Source: Conservatibacter flavescens (GTDB taxonomy: Bacteria > Pseudomonadota > Gammaproteobacteria > Enterobacterales > Pasteurellaceae). From it: a stretch of DNA of 64,000 nucleotides. The notes beneath the pieces were generated by a model, which saw only the letters and a program-made list of their open reading frames with translations, did no database searches and was not told the origin of the DNA. This document shows, piece after piece, positions 26,217 through 36,691 of the stretch. The stretch is from contig NZ_PHHA01000018.1 of the NCBI RefSeq assembly GCF_002795425.1, positions 62,001 through 126,000 of the forward strand. The letters run 5' to 3'. The translations under genes were made by a program, and so were the position numbers. The number at the start of each line of letters is the position of its first letter. The stretch's first letter is position 1.

Positions 26217-26905
26217 AAGTTGGTATCATTGGCGCAATGGCGCAAGAAGTCGAGATTTTACGTGATTTAATGGCAGCTTGCCGAACTACACATATAGCAA
26301 ATTGTACGCTTTATGAAGGGCAAATTGAAGGCGTTGAGGTGGCCTTAGTACAATCAGGTATTGGTAAGGTAGCCGCGTCAGTGGGGACGACTTTATTATT
26401 ACAGTTAACAAAGCCTGATGTGGTGATCAATACGGGGTCTGCTGGTGGCGTTGCTGCTGGGTTAAAAATTGGGGACATTGTTATTTCTACCGCAACAACC
26501 TATCATGATGCAGATGTTACCGCATTTGGTTATAAAATGGGCCAATTACCGGCTTGTCCTGAGGTTTTTTTGTCAGATAAGGCATTAGTTGATTTAGCTG
26601 AAAGTGTTGTTAAAAAGCAAGGAAAGCCAGCTCAGCGAGGTTTAATTTGCTCAGGAGATGCTTTTATTCATGGTGGCGAGACATTAGCAAAAATTAAACA
26701 GAATTTTCCCGATGTGACGGCCGTAGAAATGGAGGCTGCTGCAATTGCTCAAGTATGTTATTTATTTAATGTGCCATTTGTGGTTGTTCGAGCGATTTCG
26801 GATGCCGGTGATGGTAATGCAAGTATGTCTTTTGAAGAGTTTTTACCCATTGCTGCAAGGGCTTCATCAGAAATGGTGATAGCAATGCTGAAGACTTTTA
26901 AGTAG
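26213..26905 (+). CDS. mtnN: 5'-methylthioadenosine/S-adenosylhomocysteine nucleosidase
   Basis: A 230-residue purine nucleoside phosphorylase-fold enzyme that cleaves adenine from methylthioadenosine, S-adenosylhomocysteine and 5'-deoxyadenosine. This recycles methyl-cycle products and feeds LuxS. The motifs [31 protein letters not shown] and the purine/catalytic segment [12 protein letters not shown]...RAISDAGDG are all present. Length matches E. coli Pfs (232). Its ATG overlaps the preceding stop. Confidence 0.96.
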   Translation: MKVGIIGAMAQEVEILRDLMAACRTTHIANCTLYEGQIEGVEVALVQSGIGKVAASVGTTLLLQLTKPDVVINTGSAGGVAAGLKIGDIVISTATTYHDADVTAFGYKMGQLPACPEVFLSDKALVDLAESVVKKQGKPAQRGLICSGDAFIHGGETLAKIKQNFPDVTAVEMEAAAIAQVCYLFNVPFVVVRAISDAGDGNASMSFEEFLPIAARASSEMVIAMLKTFK

Positions 26906-26939
26906 GTGTAAGTATCAAAATGCAGTAAGATTTTGATGG

Positions 26940-26966
26940 TTTTAGTGAGGTTAACCCTCACTAAAA
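26940..26966. terminator. Bidirectional terminator between mtnN and ydcZ-like gene
   Basis: TTTTAGTGAGG and CCTCACTAAAA form an 11-bp stem around TTAAC, with T or A runs on both outer sides. The stop codon of the minus-strand gene (26951-26953) lies in the loop, so the hairpin serves both convergent genes. Confidence 0.78.
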
Positions 26967-27418
26967 AATTGTTTTCCAAAGAAAAAAAGTCCCAATCCAA
27001 TTAAAATCACGATAAGTCCTAATATTTTCCAAATATCCATTGTGCGCACAGGCATGCCAATTAAGCCAAAATGGTCAATGAGCATGGCGGTAACAAGTTG
27101 GCCAATAATAATGAAAAATAACATATTCGTGACCCCAATTTTAGGGGCAAGGAAAATACTAGTAAAGACGACTAATGCACCTAAAGGCCCGCCTATGAAT
27201 TTCCAAAGGGGTTGCTTGGGGAGATTGTTAATTGCTTCAACAAGATCTGCTTTCCATAAGCACACGAGAAAAAGAACCACCGCACCAGTGGCAAAAGAAA
27301 TAAGTGCAGCAACAATGGGTTGCCCTACCATCGCGTTACTTAATTGGGTATTAATGGCAGCTTGAACCGCCATAGCAATACCCGCGCAAAAAGCAATTAG
27401 TAGAAAAGAAATGGTCAT
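26951..27418 (-). CDS. YdcZ-family (DMT superfamily) small membrane transporter
   Basis: A 155-residue membrane protein with five predicted helices. It begins LLIAFCAGIAMAVQAAINTQLS and contains KFIGGPLGALVVFTSIFLAPKIGV and FIIIGQLVTAMLIDHFGLIGMP, the pattern of the DUF606/YdcZ half-size transporters of the drug/metabolite superfamily. Substrate is unknown. It starts one base downstream of the hemN stop and is the last gene of yihI-DUF2489-hemN-ydcZ. Confidence 0.82.
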   Translation of the reverse strand: MTISFLLIAFCAGIAMAVQAAINTQLSNAMVGQPIVAALISFATGAVVLFLVCLWKADLVEAINNLPKQPLWKFIGGPLGALVVFTSIFLAPKIGVTNMLFFIIIGQLVTAMLIDHFGLIGMPVRTMDIWKILGLIVILIGLGLFFFGKQFFSEG

Positions 27419-28804
27419 CTAAATAATTCTCGAAAATTGTTGGCGTCTAGCTTGTTGTCTTGAATATGTATCAAAACACATACAAATATTCCGGATCAGT
27501 AATCTTCCTTGCGGCGTGACTTGTAATCCCGTTTCATGAATCTCAATTAAACCATCTTCTACGAGAGGGGCTAATAATGCGAGATCTTCTGCAAAATGGG
27601 ATGTAAAATCAATAGAATATAATGATTCAATCGTGGCATAATCAAGTTTGAAATTACAAATGAGCTGCTTGATGACATCGCGACGTAAGCAATCTTCTTC
27701 GGTCATCACCAGCCCTTTATGTAATGCGATGCCACGTAATTCGACATCTGCGTAATAGTGTTTGAGTTCTTTTTGATTTTGGGCATAAGTATCGCCTAAT
27801 AAACTAATGGCAGAGACACCTAAACCGAGTAAATCACATTCTTCTTGAGTGGTATAACCTTGAAAATTACGGTGCAATACACCATTTTCTTGGGCAATGG
27901 CCAGTTCATCATCCGGTTTGGCAAAATGATCCATTCCAATAAAACGATAACCAGCATGACCGAGAGTCTCGATTGTTTTTTGTAAAATAGTGAGCTTAGT
28001 TTCTGGCGCCGGCAATTGCTCATCTTTGATTTTGTGTTGACCTGCAAAACGACTTGGCAAGTGGGCATAATTGAATACACTTAAACGATCGGGGTTTAAT
28101 TCGATCACGCGTTGTAAGGTAAACATGAAGCTATCCACTGTTTGTAGAGGTAAGCCATAAATGAGATCTAAGTTAGTCGATTGGAAGCCGAGTTCGCGAG
28201 CGCGCTTCATTAAGGCAAACACAAATTCTTCATCTTGTTCACGGTTAACCGCTTTTTGCACCGCTTTATTAAAATCTTGTACGCCCATACTAATACGATT
28301 GAATCCAAGTTCACGTAAATGTGATAGCATAGAAAGTTCAATTTCTCGTGGATCCATTTCAATGCTGATTTCAGCATTTTCAGCGATGGTAAAATGATGG
28401 CGAAGCATAGCCATTAGGCGTAAAGATTGTTCTTCGGTTAAATAAGTGGGTGTTCCGCCACCCCAATGAATTTGGGTCACTTGGCGATTTTTAAAGAGAG
28501 ATGAACGTACTTTGATTTCTTTTTCCAAGTAATCAAGATAAATATCTGCTTTATGTTGATGACGGGTGATGACTTTATTACAACCACAGAAATAGCAAAG
28601 TTTATGACAAAATGGGATATGAACATATAAAGAGAGCGGACGATCAGGATAGCGTTTTGCCGCCATACTAAAATCGTCATCATTATAAGACTCATTGAAT
28701 TCCAATGCAGTTGGATAAGATGTATAACGTGGGCCTGAATGATTATACTTTTGAATTAATGCTAAATCCCAGTGCACATTCCCAATGGTTGTGGCTTCTG
28801 ACAT
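27419..28804 (-). CDS. hemN: Oxygen-independent coproporphyrinogen III oxidase
   Basis: A 461-residue radical SAM enzyme that converts coproporphyrinogen III to protoporphyrinogen IX without oxygen. The cluster motif is CHKLCYFCGCNKV (CX3CX2CXC, about residues 67-77), preceded by YVHIPF and followed by HWGGGTPTYL and ISIEMDPREIE. Length matches E. coli HemN (457) rather than the shorter HemW. It is adjacent to yihI through a DUF2489 gene, echoing the hemN-yihI pair of enterobacteria. Confidence 0.95.
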   Translation of the reverse strand: MSEATTIGNVHWDLALIQKYNHSGPRYTSYPTALEFNESYNDDDFSMAAKRYPDRPLSLYVHIPFCHKLCYFCGCNKVITRHQHKADIYLDYLEKEIKVRSSLFKNRQVTQIHWGGGTPTYLTEEQSLRLMAMLRHHFTIAENAEISIEMDPREIELSMLSHLRELGFNRISMGVQDFNKAVQKAVNREQDEEFVFALMKRARELGFQSTNLDLIYGLPLQTVDSFMFTLQRVIELNPDRLSVFNYAHLPSRFAGQHKIKDEQLPAPETKLTILQKTIETLGHAGYRFIGMDHFAKPDDELAIAQENGVLHRNFQGYTTQEECDLLGLGVSAISLLGDTYAQNQKELKHYYADVELRGIALHKGLVMTEEDCLRRDVIKQLICNFKLDYATIESLYSIDFTSHFAEDLALLAPLVEDGLIEIHETGLQVTPQGRLLIRNICMCFDTYSRQQARRQQFSRII

Positions 28805-28813
28805 AATTTTCCC

Positions 28814-29248
28814 CTAATAATTTTTCACGTCTGATAATAATTGACGTAACTCCAACATAATATTTTCTTCTAATTTAGCTTCAGCGCTTTCTCGAGTAAG
28901 ATCTAAACGCATCCGGTCTTTTTTTATTAGTTCGCGACGAGCTTCATGGGTCGGCATATCCTGTACAACGGTAAATAACTCATACATTGCGGGATATTGG
29001 TTTAATTTTTTTCCAAGTGGTTCAAGTAGCATACGTAGACGAATAACACCTTCAGAATGATTACATTCTTTATTTTGCATGGCTTGTGCGATAATGGTAA
29101 TACTTTCGGTCAAACGGTTAATACGCTCAAGCCGTGCTTGTTGGAATGCTTGATTCTGTTTACGCAACGCAAGCAATAGTTTTACGGCATAGAAGCCCAT
29201 GCCGACAATAATGATGGTGCCAATAATGGCAAGAATGGTTATCCACAT
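28814..29248 (-). CDS. DUF2489 membrane-anchored protein
   Basis: A 144-residue protein with one N-terminal membrane segment (about residues 4-26: ILAIIGTIIIVGMGFYAVKLLLAL). A mostly helical, charged cytoplasmic part follows (IAQAMQNKECNHSEGVIRLRMLLEPLG, KDRMRLDLTRESAEAKLEENI). It matches the DUF2489 family found between hemN and yihI in Pasteurellaceae and Vibrionaceae. No function is known. It lies 3 nt from yihI and 9 nt from hemN, so it is co-transcribed. Confidence 0.75.
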   Translation of the reverse strand: MWITILAIIGTIIIVGMGFYAVKLLLALRKQNQAFQQARLERINRLTESITIIAQAMQNKECNHSEGVIRLRMLLEPLGKKLNQYPAMYELFTVVQDMPTHEARRELIKKDRMRLDLTRESAEAKLEENIMLELRQLLSDVKNY

Positions 29249-29251
29249 AAT

Positions 29252-29824
29252 TTATTTAAATTGGTTAATGTCAATGGTTTCAAAAGTGCGGTACAGATCA
29301 TCTTCATTTTCTTCATCCTCACTTAATCCTAATTGATCCATCAGTTCTGCGATACGAGCGAGGCAGTCATCGACAAATTGTTGGTCATCTTTGGATAAAG
29401 GTTTGCCAGATTCCATTTGATCCAATAAATCATTAAGAATTTCGTTATTTTCTAAACGTTCTAATTCGATTTCAGGCGCTAAAATAGTCTTTTTTTGCTC
29501 ATGAGCGACCATAGGCGGAATCGTTTGCCCTTTTTCTGGACGATTGACGAACTCCACCATTAAAGGCACTTTTTTACGACTTCCAATTCTCGGATCTTTT
29601 TTTACCGATACAGCGGTTTGCGCTTGGGTATCATTTACCATATTGCGGGAACCGGATGGCTTGCCTTTATGTTTACGTTTTCTTTTTTCTTCTCGCGCTT
29701 GAGCATCGAGTTCATAGCGTGTTGGTTTACGCCCAGAACGGCTTTTGGTGTGTTCTGGTTGTTTATCTGCTTTACGAGCAGGCATAATATCTGTTAGTTT
29801 GCGGCTTTTCTTTTTACGAGCCAT
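29252..29824 (-). CDS. yihI: Der GTPase-activating protein YihI
   Basis: A 190-residue protein of unusual composition: a Lys/Arg-rich N-terminal half ([33 protein letters not shown]) and an acidic C-terminal half ([31 protein letters not shown]). This is the YihI layout; YihI stimulates the GTPase Der/EngA and so modulates 50S ribosome assembly. It is first in the run to hemN. An uptake core (29284) overlaps its end. Confidence 0.9.
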   Translation of the reverse strand: MARKKKSRKLTDIMPARKADKQPEHTKSRSGRKPTRYELDAQAREEKRKRKHKGKPSGSRNMVNDTQAQTAVSVKKDPRIGSRKKVPLMVEFVNRPEKGQTIPPMVAHEQKKTILAPEIELERLENNEILNDLLDQMESGKPLSKDDQQFVDDCLARIAELMDQLGLSEDEENEDDLYRTFETIDINQFK

Positions 29825-29882
29825 AGTGGTTCTCTTATTTATTTAATTGAATAGTAAATTGTATCATTGTCAGCACGCTTTC

Positions 29883-31184
29883 TCACTCATTTTTCATTTC
29901 TTTGCGCAATGACACCATTAATTGATCGATTTTAAAATTCTCTGTATCAATAATTTCAAATTTATAATTATCATACATGACAAAATCTGTTTTTTTCGGG
30001 ATTTTTCGTAACATATACATCATGAAACCCCCAATGGTTTCATAATTTTCTGCATCAGGAAAGCGTTCAATATCAAGGGCGCGTTGTACGTCCTCTAATG
30101 GTGTAGCCCCGTCAATCAGCCAAGACTCTTCATCACGGCGTACAATTTGCTCTTCTTCGCTTGATACCAGTTCTCCCATAACAATGCTCATGACATCTTT
30201 GAGCGTAATAATACCGACAACGAGAGCATATTCATTAACAATTACGGCAAAATCCTCTCCCGAAGACTTAAATAATTCTAAGACCTCATATAAAGATAAT
30301 GTGTCCGGAATATATAATGGCTTGCGTAATACTCGACTATCAGTTAATGCGACAGGATCGTCATTTTGTAAAAATAGGGTAAGTAGGCTATGCGATTCGA
30401 CATAACCTAAAATTTTATCTAAACCATTATCACAAATTAATAGCTTAGAATGTGCGTTTTGAGATAAGGTTTCGACAACTTTTTGGCGATTATCTGTTTT
30501 ATCTAAATAAATGATCGATTCGCGCGTGGTCATGGTAGATGTGACCGTTCTTGTTTGCATATCGAAAATATTTTCGATCAAATATTGTTCTTGAGCCTTG
30601 AATACACCCGCTTGTGCACCAGCATCTACCATGGCAACAATATCTTCAGAAGTCATGCTTTCCTGACGTACTGTAGGAATTTTGAATAGTTTAAATAAGG
30701 CGTTAGCGCACCAGTCAAACAACCAAACAATAGGTTTAAAGATAAAAATCAGCAATTGCATAATCTTAACGGTTCGAATCGCAATGGCTTCTGGTTTAGT
30801 CATGGCAACGCGTTTAGGCATGAGATCTGCAAATAGAATAAATGATGAAGTCACAAAAATAAAAGATAGCCAAGAAGCAGCCGAGTCAATCCAATTATAA
30901 TGAAAATATTGTGCTAGAAAACTATTGAAGAATGGACGAATCGCCGCTTCACCAACGATACCGCCCGAAATAGCAACCATATTTAAACCAATTTGCACAA
31001 CCGTAATAAAACGTCCAGGTTGTTCTTGGAGTTGTAAAACCTGCAGTGCGCGATTATCCCCTTCATTAGCAAGTTGTTGTAATTTTATTTTGCGTGCACC
31101 CGCTAAGGAAATTTCTGCAGAAGAAATGACCGCACTTATGATGATTAAAATAACTAAAATAATAAGAGATTCAATTAAATTCAT
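29883..31184 (-). CDS. CNNM/CorC-family transport or hemolysin-like protein (YtfL type)
   Basis: A 433-residue protein with a DUF21 membrane domain (three to four helices within about 1-150, starting SAVISSAEISLAGARKIKLQQLA), a CBS pair (about 205-330) and a C-terminal CorC_HlyC domain (about 345-430, DEESWLIDGATPLEDVQRAL). This is the UPF0053 family, linked to divalent-cation homeostasis and named hemolysin-like by homology only. A Hin-type uptake core (31129) lies near the start. It is apparently monocistronic. Confidence 0.87.
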   Translation of the reverse strand: MNLIESLIILVILIIISAVISSAEISLAGARKIKLQQLANEGDNRALQVLQLQEQPGRFITVVQIGLNMVAISGGIVGEAAIRPFFNSFLAQYFHYNWIDSAASWLSFIFVTSSFILFADLMPKRVAMTKPEAIAIRTVKIMQLLIFIFKPIVWLFDWCANALFKLFKIPTVRQESMTSEDIVAMVDAGAQAGVFKAQEQYLIENIFDMQTRTVTSTMTTRESIIYLDKTDNRQKVVETLSQNAHSKLLICDNGLDKILGYVESHSLLTLFLQNDDPVALTDSRVLRKPLYIPDTLSLYEVLELFKSSGEDFAVIVNEYALVVGIITLKDVMSIVMGELVSSEEEQIVRRDEESWLIDGATPLEDVQRALDIERFPDAENYETIGGFMMYMLRKIPKKTDFVMYDNYKFEIIDTENFKIDQLMVSLRKEMKNE

Positions 31185-31222
31185 AGGAACGATAAAATTA
31201 TCAGTATTGGGAATTAGAAATT

Positions 31223-31242
31223 AGGGCTACTTGTGTAGCCCT
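31223..31242. terminator. Stem-loop after the DUF1523 gene
   Basis: AGGGCTAC and GTAGCCCT form a perfect 8-bp stem with a TTGT loop, 16 nt beyond the DUF1523 stop on the minus strand and upstream of the CorC-type gene. The T tract is weak. Confidence 0.55.
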
Positions 31243-31257
31243 GCCTAAAAATCCGAT

Positions 31258-31806
31258 TTATTTTTTTTCGCTATCAAACCAACCACGAATAAATTGCACA
31301 GATAAGAAAAAGCTTAATAAAAAGAGTGCATAAAAAATATAACTCATGACGGGCCATGATGGAGTTGCCTCAGGCGACACTTCTTTCATTGAGGTCATAT
31401 TACGATACTCATCAAACATGACCAAGCGCCAGCCATAATATTTTACTTGAACGGTTTTACCATCGTTAACAAAAGCAGAGGCTTTAGCTTGTAAATCCGC
31501 AGAGTCAAATTTGAAATAAAATGGGAATCCCCAACGGGTATCTTCATTACGATATACCATCGGTTTATCCTCTCCCGCTTTTTGAGTATAAATATAGTAC
31601 ACATCGCGAGTTGGCCCATCAGCTGGATTCGCTTTAGTAATAGGTCCATCTTTATCAACACGTTTGACTTCTACCCCTGTGATTTGGGTTATTTCATAGT
31701 GGGGGAAGAGATAATTCGCTGCTGCAAATAAAAACAGATGGATTAATAGCGAAATAATCAAAAAATAAATCTTAATCGATTTTCGTACAAATAATTTAAT
31801 AGCCAT
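31258..31806 (-). CDS. DUF1523 membrane protein
   Basis: A 182-residue protein with an N-terminal membrane segment (about 13-34), a periplasmic part rich in aromatic residues (GVEVKRVDKDG, RDVYYIYTQKAG, DTRWGFPFYFKFDSADLQAKA, VKYYGWRLVMFDEYRN) and a C-terminal membrane helix (about 153-172). It fits the DUF1523 family of unknown function. It stands alone between the CorC-type gene and tatD. Confidence 0.72.
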   Translation of the reverse strand: MAIKLFVRKSIKIYFLIISLLIHLFLFAAANYLFPHYEITQITGVEVKRVDKDGPITKANPADGPTRDVYYIYTQKAGEDKPMVYRNEDTRWGFPFYFKFDSADLQAKASAFVNDGKTVQVKYYGWRLVMFDEYRNMTSMKEVSPEATPSWPVMSYIFYALFLLSFFLSVQFIRGWFDSEKK

Positions 31807-31840
31807 AATATATCCTTGTATCTAGTGTACTTAGCATACA

Positions 31841-32623
31841 CTAAAGCAATTGAATTTTAAATAAGCGCTCGACGTTTTGCGTGGTAATTTGCGCAAATTC
31901 TTCGGTCGATACGCCTTTTAATGCTGCGACATATTCGCATACTTCACGTACATAAGCGGGTTGATTTTCTTTGCCGCGATATGGTACTGGTGCGAGATAA
32001 GGTGAGTCTGTTTCTACCAGTAAGCGATCTAATGGCACAGTACGAACAACATCGCGTAAAGCCTCAGCATTTTTAAAGGTAATAATCCCTGAAATCGAAA
32101 TATAAAAACCAAGCGCCAATGCCTGATTAGCCATCTCTTGATTTTCCGTAAAACAATGCAAAACACCACCGCACTTTTCAGCATTATTTTCTAACAGAAT
32201 GCGCATAGTATCTTCACGTGCAGAGCGAGTATGCACAATAACCGGTTTATTTAATTGGTTTGCGATTTGAATTTGTTGAGCAAATACAGATTGTTGTTCT
32301 TGTTTGTTTTCAATGCTGTAATAATAATCTAGCCCCGTTTCGCCGATGGCCACAACTTTAGGATCGTCAGCCAATTTTAATAAACGCTCATAATCAAACG
32401 GCTCGTCATCTAAATCGAGTGGGTGCACGCCACAGGCTAGGGAGACATCGCTGCGATGGGCTAAGTTATCACGCATTTTTTCAAAACGACTTAATGTAAC
32501 GCCAATGGTGACTAGATGTTGTACATCGCGGGCTTTGGCTTTTTCTACCACATCATCAATATTGTGATGAAGATTTTCATAGTCTAGGGCATCCAAATGG
32601 CAATGTGAATCGACAATAAACAT
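31841..32623 (-). CDS. TatD-family metal-dependent hydrolase, YcfH type
   Basis: A 260-residue TIM-barrel hydrolase with metal ligands in [38 protein letters not shown] and [19 protein letters not shown]. coli YcfH sits beside holB, tmk and mltG in the same order, so this is the YcfH orthologue rather than TatD itself. TatD-type proteins are DNases or D-aminoacyl/deacylase-like enzymes; the substrate here is unsettled. An uptake core lies at 32168. Confidence 0.92.
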   Translation of the reverse strand: MFIVDSHCHLDALDYENLHHNIDDVVEKAKARDVQHLVTIGVTLSRFEKMRDNLAHRSDVSLACGVHPLDLDDEPFDYERLLKLADDPKVVAIGETGLDYYYSIENKQEQQSVFAQQIQIANQLNKPVIVHTRSAREDTMRILLENNAEKCGGVLHCFTENQEMANQALALGFYISISGIITFKNAEALRDVVRTVPLDRLLVETDSPYLAPVPYRGKENQPAYVREVCEYVAALKGVSTEEFAQITTQNVERLFKIQLL

Positions 32624-32650
32624 AATTTTCCTTTCTTTTTTAGTCGAGCT

Positions 32651-33628
32651 TTATCGGCTGTGTTTATTCAAAATCAAACCGCTTAACCCATCAATCAGCA
32701 TTAATTCTTGATTAACTGCATTGATTGTCGCGAGATTTGAGCGGGTTTGTTGTAGAATTTGATTAGCGGCTAATAGTGTTTGTAGCGTATTTTGCGCAGC
32801 AAATTGTTCGATGGCACGTTCAAAATCCATACATACCCAATCCGTATATATCCCTGATTTCGCTTTTAAGCTGTCCATAAGAAATGCAGACAGCCAATCA
32901 AGTTGCTGAAAGATGATTTCTTTTTCAAATTGCGGTAAGACTTGTAGAATATCCGAACGTTGATAAAACTTCCAAAATTGTGTTATTAAGGTGGTACGTT
33001 TTTCCGCTAAATGATTTTGTAAAAAATGGCGCGCCATTAATGGCCGCCCATAATTCACACGAAGTGCGGTAGAAATTTGTGAAGCATTTACATGAGTTTG
33101 CTTTTGTAACCAATTAAGAGTCAGCTCTGAATCTGGAGTTGGAATGAGCCATGTTTGGCAACGGCTATAGATAGTTGGCAGCAAAGACGACGCTAAATTT
33201 GTTTGTAATAGGAAGTAGGTATTGGTTTTAGGTTCTTCCAACGTTTTGAGTAAAGCGTTTGAGGCGGCTTCAGTTAAACGATCTGCATCCTGAATATAGA
33301 CGATTTTATTGCCGTTTTGTTGAGCATGTTGACTGACTTTCTCATTGATTTCACGAATTTGATCAATGCCAATATCTTTATCATCAACGGGTTGAAGATG
33401 ATAAAAATCAGGGTGATTAACGGCATTAAAAAGCCGGCAAGCATGGCAATTATCACAAGGTTTGGGTTCGCCTTGACACAGAATCCAATGCGCAATATGC
33501 GCAATAAGTTGTTCGATACCTAATCCGAGATCGGCTTTGAATAGCAAAGCGTGATGCCCATGACCTTGAGCAAAAGCATGGGTAATTTGTTGGTAATGAG
33601 ATTCAAGCCAAGGATATAGAATATTCAT
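32651..33628 (-). CDS. holB: DNA polymerase III delta' subunit
   Basis: A clamp-loader subunit of 325 residues from the ATG at 33628. It has a modified AAA+ fold with a zinc module ([17 protein letters not shown]), [21 protein letters not shown] and the SRC motif TIYSRCQTW; delta' lacks a working P-loop, as here. The chosen start overlaps the tmk stop (ATGA) and gives MNILYPWLE, the family N-terminus. An upstream ATG at 33649 would add seven residues within tmk. Uptake cores are at 33062 (inside) and 33656. Confidence 0.92.
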   Translation of the reverse strand: MNILYPWLESHYQQITHAFAQGHGHHALLFKADLGLGIEQLIAHIAHWILCQGEPKPCDNCHACRLFNAVNHPDFYHLQPVDDKDIGIDQIREINEKVSQHAQQNGNKIVYIQDADRLTEAASNALLKTLEEPKTNTYFLLQTNLASSLLPTIYSRCQTWLIPTPDSELTLNWLQKQTHVNASQISTALRVNYGRPLMARHFLQNHLAEKRTTLITQFWKFYQRSDILQVLPQFEKEIIFQQLDWLSAFLMDSLKAKSGIYTDWVCMDFERAIEQFAAQNTLQTLLAANQILQQTRSNLATINAVNQELMLIDGLSGLILNKHSR

Positions 33629-34257
33629 TTTGATAAAGTTTGTATCCAATTTTTGACCGCACTTTTGATATCTGTGCCAACCTGCTCAATAGATTGGCTT
33701 GCATCAATCGTTATCGCTTTAGGGTTATCGCGAACTAATTCTAAATAACGTTGGCGTGTACGTTGGAAAAAATCCAATTGCTGTTTTTCAATACGATCTA
33801 GGGCGCCTCGATGGCTAGCGCGTTGCAAACCCAATTGAGGATCGATATCTAAATATAAAGTTAAATCAGGCTCAAACTCGCCTAATATGGCGTTTTTTAA
33901 TGTGCTGAGTAAGTGTTGATCAAGTTGACGTCCGCCACCTTGATAGGCTTGAGAAGAGAGGTCATGGCGATCACCAAGTACCCACTTTCCTTCGTTTAAG
34001 GCGGGCTTGATTATATTTTCTACGAGTTGAACTCGCGCAGCGTATAACATAAGCAGTTCAGCTTTATCGGTAATAAGCTCTTCACTTTCATGCTTAATTA
34101 ATTGGCGTAATTTTTCAGCCAACGGTGTGCCGCCAGGCTCACGCGTAAAAACTAAGTCGGTTATTCCTTGCTCGTTGAGGGCTTCAATAATGGTTTGGCG
34201 TGCGGTGGTTTTACCCGCACCCTCTAGACCTTCTAATACAATAAACTTTCCTGTCAT
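33625..34257 (-). CDS. tmk: Thymidylate kinase
   Basis: A 210-residue P-loop kinase phosphorylating dTMP to dTDP. It has the P-loop [26 protein letters not shown] with the Arg that identifies the E. coli-type enzyme, [16 protein letters not shown] (DR motif) and [13 protein letters not shown]. It overlaps mltG and holB by 4 nt on each side, a tight operon as in E. coli. Confidence 0.96.
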   Translation of the reverse strand: MTGKFIVLEGLEGAGKTTARQTIIEALNEQGITDLVFTREPGGTPLAEKLRQLIKHESEELITDKAELLMLYAARVQLVENIIKPALNEGKWVLGDRHDLSSQAYQGGGRQLDQHLLSTLKNAILGEFEPDLTLYLDIDPQLGLQRASHRGALDRIEKQQLDFFQRTRQRYLELVRDNPKAITIDASQSIEQVGTDIKSAVKNWIQTLSK

Positions 34258-35309
34258 TTTTTATGATTCTCCCGATACCAACGCAAATATTCTTGTACGG
34301 CGCGATTATGCTCTGTCAAGGTTTTACTGAATTTATGTCCACCAGTTCCATCAGCCACAAAATAGAGAAAATCCGTCTTTTCTGGTTTAGCCGCTGCTAA
34401 CATTGAAGCTTCGCTAGGCATGGCTATCGGTGTTGGGGGTAAACCTGAAATCACATAGGTATTATATGGCGTTGGTGTCTCTAAATCTTTTTTACGGATA
34501 TTACCTTGATAACTTTCTCCCATTCCGTAAATGACCGTTGGATCGGTTTGTAACAACATATTTTTGTTTAAGCGATTAATAAACACAGAAGCGACTTTGC
34601 CACGCTCAGCATTGATAGCCGTTTCTTTTTCTATAATTGAGGCTAAAATGAGCAGTTCGTATTGATTTTTTAATGGCGTGTTAGGATCTCGTTGAGCCCA
34701 TGCTTTTTCTAGGGCTTGAACCGTACGAATGGCTGCACGTTTGAGCAGATCGAAATCTGTGGAATTAGGTGTATAGTGGTAAGTATCAGGATAGATCCAG
34801 CCTTCCAGTTTTTTTTGTTCATCAAGTTGTGGAATATGAGGAAACCCAGCTTCTATAGATAATTGCGTGAAAATTTCCGCCTCACTTTTATTCGCTAAAC
34901 TTTGTACTAAGTGCGGTGCGTTTTGCAGATTTTTTTTCACTTGAGCATACGTTTCACCATCGGTAAAACGAATGGCAAATTGGGCTTCTTTACCGCTGTT
35001 AAGTAAGGTTAACAAATCATGTACAGTTTTGATGTTATCTAAGCGATAAGTCCCCGCTTTCACTTTGTTGTATTCTGGCTTTAATTTTAATACCCAAGGC
35101 AGTAAATAGCTTTGTTGAATTAATCCTTTTGTTTCAAGTTGTTGTGCAAGTTTTTGGCTACCAGTGCCTTTTTCTACTGTCAACAGAGAACCTGCAGTGT
35201 GAGAGGGAAGCTCTGACTGAATAAATTGATTTAATTGTTGCCAGCCATATATACCTACTCCAACAGTCATTAAACACAATACAAATAGAAATGCAAAAAA
35301 CTTCTTCAT
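34254..35309 (-). CDS. mltG: Endolytic murein transglycosylase MltG (YceG)
   Basis: A 351-residue inner-membrane-anchored enzyme with one N-terminal helix (about 4-24), a LysM-like region ([22 protein letters not shown]) and the YceG catalytic domain. The catalytic Glu is in [28 protein letters not shown], followed by [11 protein letters not shown] and the [19 protein letters not shown] loop. It cleaves nascent glycan strands in the periplasm. It overlaps tmk by 4 nt. An uptake core is at 34909. Confidence 0.95.
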   Translation of the reverse strand: MKKFFAFLFVLCLMTVGVGIYGWQQLNQFIQSELPSHTAGSLLTVEKGTGSQKLAQQLETKGLIQQSYLLPWVLKLKPEYNKVKAGTYRLDNIKTVHDLLTLLNSGKEAQFAIRFTDGETYAQVKKNLQNAPHLVQSLANKSEAEIFTQLSIEAGFPHIPQLDEQKKLEGWIYPDTYHYTPNSTDFDLLKRAAIRTVQALEKAWAQRDPNTPLKNQYELLILASIIEKETAINAERGKVASVFINRLNKNMLLQTDPTVIYGMGESYQGNIRKKDLETPTPYNTYVISGLPPTPIAMPSEASMLAAAKPEKTDFLYFVADGTGGHKFSKTLTEHNRAVQEYLRWYRENHKK

Positions 35310-35398
35310 AATCCAAACATTAGCCTAAATAAGTAAGATTAAAACATAATTAGTGTATCACAATTATAAGAGAAGAGGGGAATGGTCATGAATAAATT

Positions 35399-35422
35399 AG
35401 GGCGAGATCATTATCTCGCCCT
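35399..35422. terminator. Terminator-like hairpin between serA and mltG
   Basis: AGGGCGAGAT and ATCTCGCCCT form a perfect 10-bp stem around a 4-base loop, 12 nt after the serA stop on the minus strand; the following bases (AATTTATT) are only moderately T-rich. Confidence 0.65.
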
Positions 35423-35434
35423 GTGATGAGATAA

Positions 35435-36667
35435 TTAAAATAATACTCTGGCGCGAATGGTGCCATCAATTAAACGTAGTTTTTGTAATACCATATCCGT
35501 ATTACTTGATTCAATATCAATAACCACATAACCAATAACCGGATCGGTTTGTAAATACTGAGCGGCAATATTGATTCCTTCTTCCATAAACATTTGGTTG
35601 ATTTGGTTTAAAATACCTGGACGATTATGGTGGATATGTAATAAGCGTTTTGCATTGTGATGTTCCGGTAAAGAAACTTCTGGGAAATTCACCGCACTTA
35701 ATGTGGAACCATTATCAGAATATTTAACAAATTTACCGGCAACTTCCGCACCAATATTGGCTTGTGCTTCAGCGGTTGAACCCCCAATGTGTGGCGTGAG
35801 AATAACGTTATCAAAACGACATAGCGGTGATTCAAATGGATCATTAATGGAAGCGGGTTCCACAGGGAACACATCAAGAGCCGCACCACGTAATTTTCCT
35901 TCTTCAAGGGCTTTAGCAAGCGCATCAATATCCACAACCGTACCACGAGCAGCATTGATTAAAATAGAACCTGGTTTTAATTGAGCAATACGCTCTGCGC
36001 TCATGAGGTTTTGAGTCGAACTATTTTCCGGCACATGGAGAGAAACAACATCGCTGATAGACAATAATTCTTCTAAAGTTCGCACTTGTTGAGCATTTCC
36101 TAATGGCAGTTTATTTTCCGTATCATAGAAAAACACACGCATACCCAAACTTTCAGCAAGCACACTGAGTTGTGAACCGATATGACCATAGCCGATGATG
36201 CCGAGTTTTTTACCGCGTACTTCATTTGAGGCTGCCGCTGATTTATTCCAAATACCACGATGGACTTCCGCATTGGCTTGAGGGACATTACGTATTAATA
36301 AGAGCATTTCGCCCAACACAAGTTCAGCGACAGAACGGGTATTCGAGAACGGCGCGTTAAATACAGGAATACCTCGTTTTTTGGCCGCTTCTAGATTCAC
36401 TTGGTTAGTCCCAATACAGAAACAACCGATAGCAATGAGTTTTTGCGCATGTTGCAAAACTTCTTCAGTTAAATGGGTGCGTGAACGAATACCAACAAAA
36501 TGAGCATCTTTAATGGCTTCAATTAATTCTTCGCCATCTAAGGCTTTTTTGTGATATTCAATGTTGGTATAGCCGGCATTTTGTAGTACTTCAAGCGCGC
36601 TTTGGTGTACGCCTTCTAATAATACAAATTTAATTTTGGCTTTATCTAATGAAACTTTAATGGTCAT
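35435..36667 (-). CDS. serA: D-3-phosphoglycerate dehydrogenase
   Basis: A 410-residue NAD-dependent enzyme making 3-phosphohydroxypyruvate, the committed step of serine synthesis. The Rossmann motif is GKKLGIIGYGHIGSQLSVLA. The catalytic triad region is visible as NAARGTVVDIDAL, the Glu in DVFPVEPAS and His in ILTPHIGGSTAEAQ. The C-terminal ACT domain (about 335-410, LLHIHHNRPGILNQINQMF) binds serine for feedback inhibition. Length equals E. coli SerA (410). It follows rpiA by 24 nt, likely one operon. Confidence 0.97.
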   Translation of the reverse strand: MTIKVSLDKAKIKFVLLEGVHQSALEVLQNAGYTNIEYHKKALDGEELIEAIKDAHFVGIRSRTHLTEEVLQHAQKLIAIGCFCIGTNQVNLEAAKKRGIPVFNAPFSNTRSVAELVLGEMLLLIRNVPQANAEVHRGIWNKSAAASNEVRGKKLGIIGYGHIGSQLSVLAESLGMRVFFYDTENKLPLGNAQQVRTLEELLSISDVVSLHVPENSSTQNLMSAERIAQLKPGSILINAARGTVVDIDALAKALEEGKLRGAALDVFPVEPASINDPFESPLCRFDNVILTPHIGGSTAEAQANIGAEVAGKFVKYSDNGSTLSAVNFPEVSLPEHHNAKRLLHIHHNRPGILNQINQMFMEEGINIAAQYLQTDPVIGYVVIDIESSNTDMVLQKLRLIDGTIRARVLF

Positions 36668-36691
36668 GTTTGCTCTCCAAGTATTTTTATC

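Noticed and set aside
30760-30785. tRNA-like GGTTCGAATC string
   Set aside because: It lies inside the CorC-type coding sequence and no cloverleaf can be drawn around it; no tRNA was found in the window.
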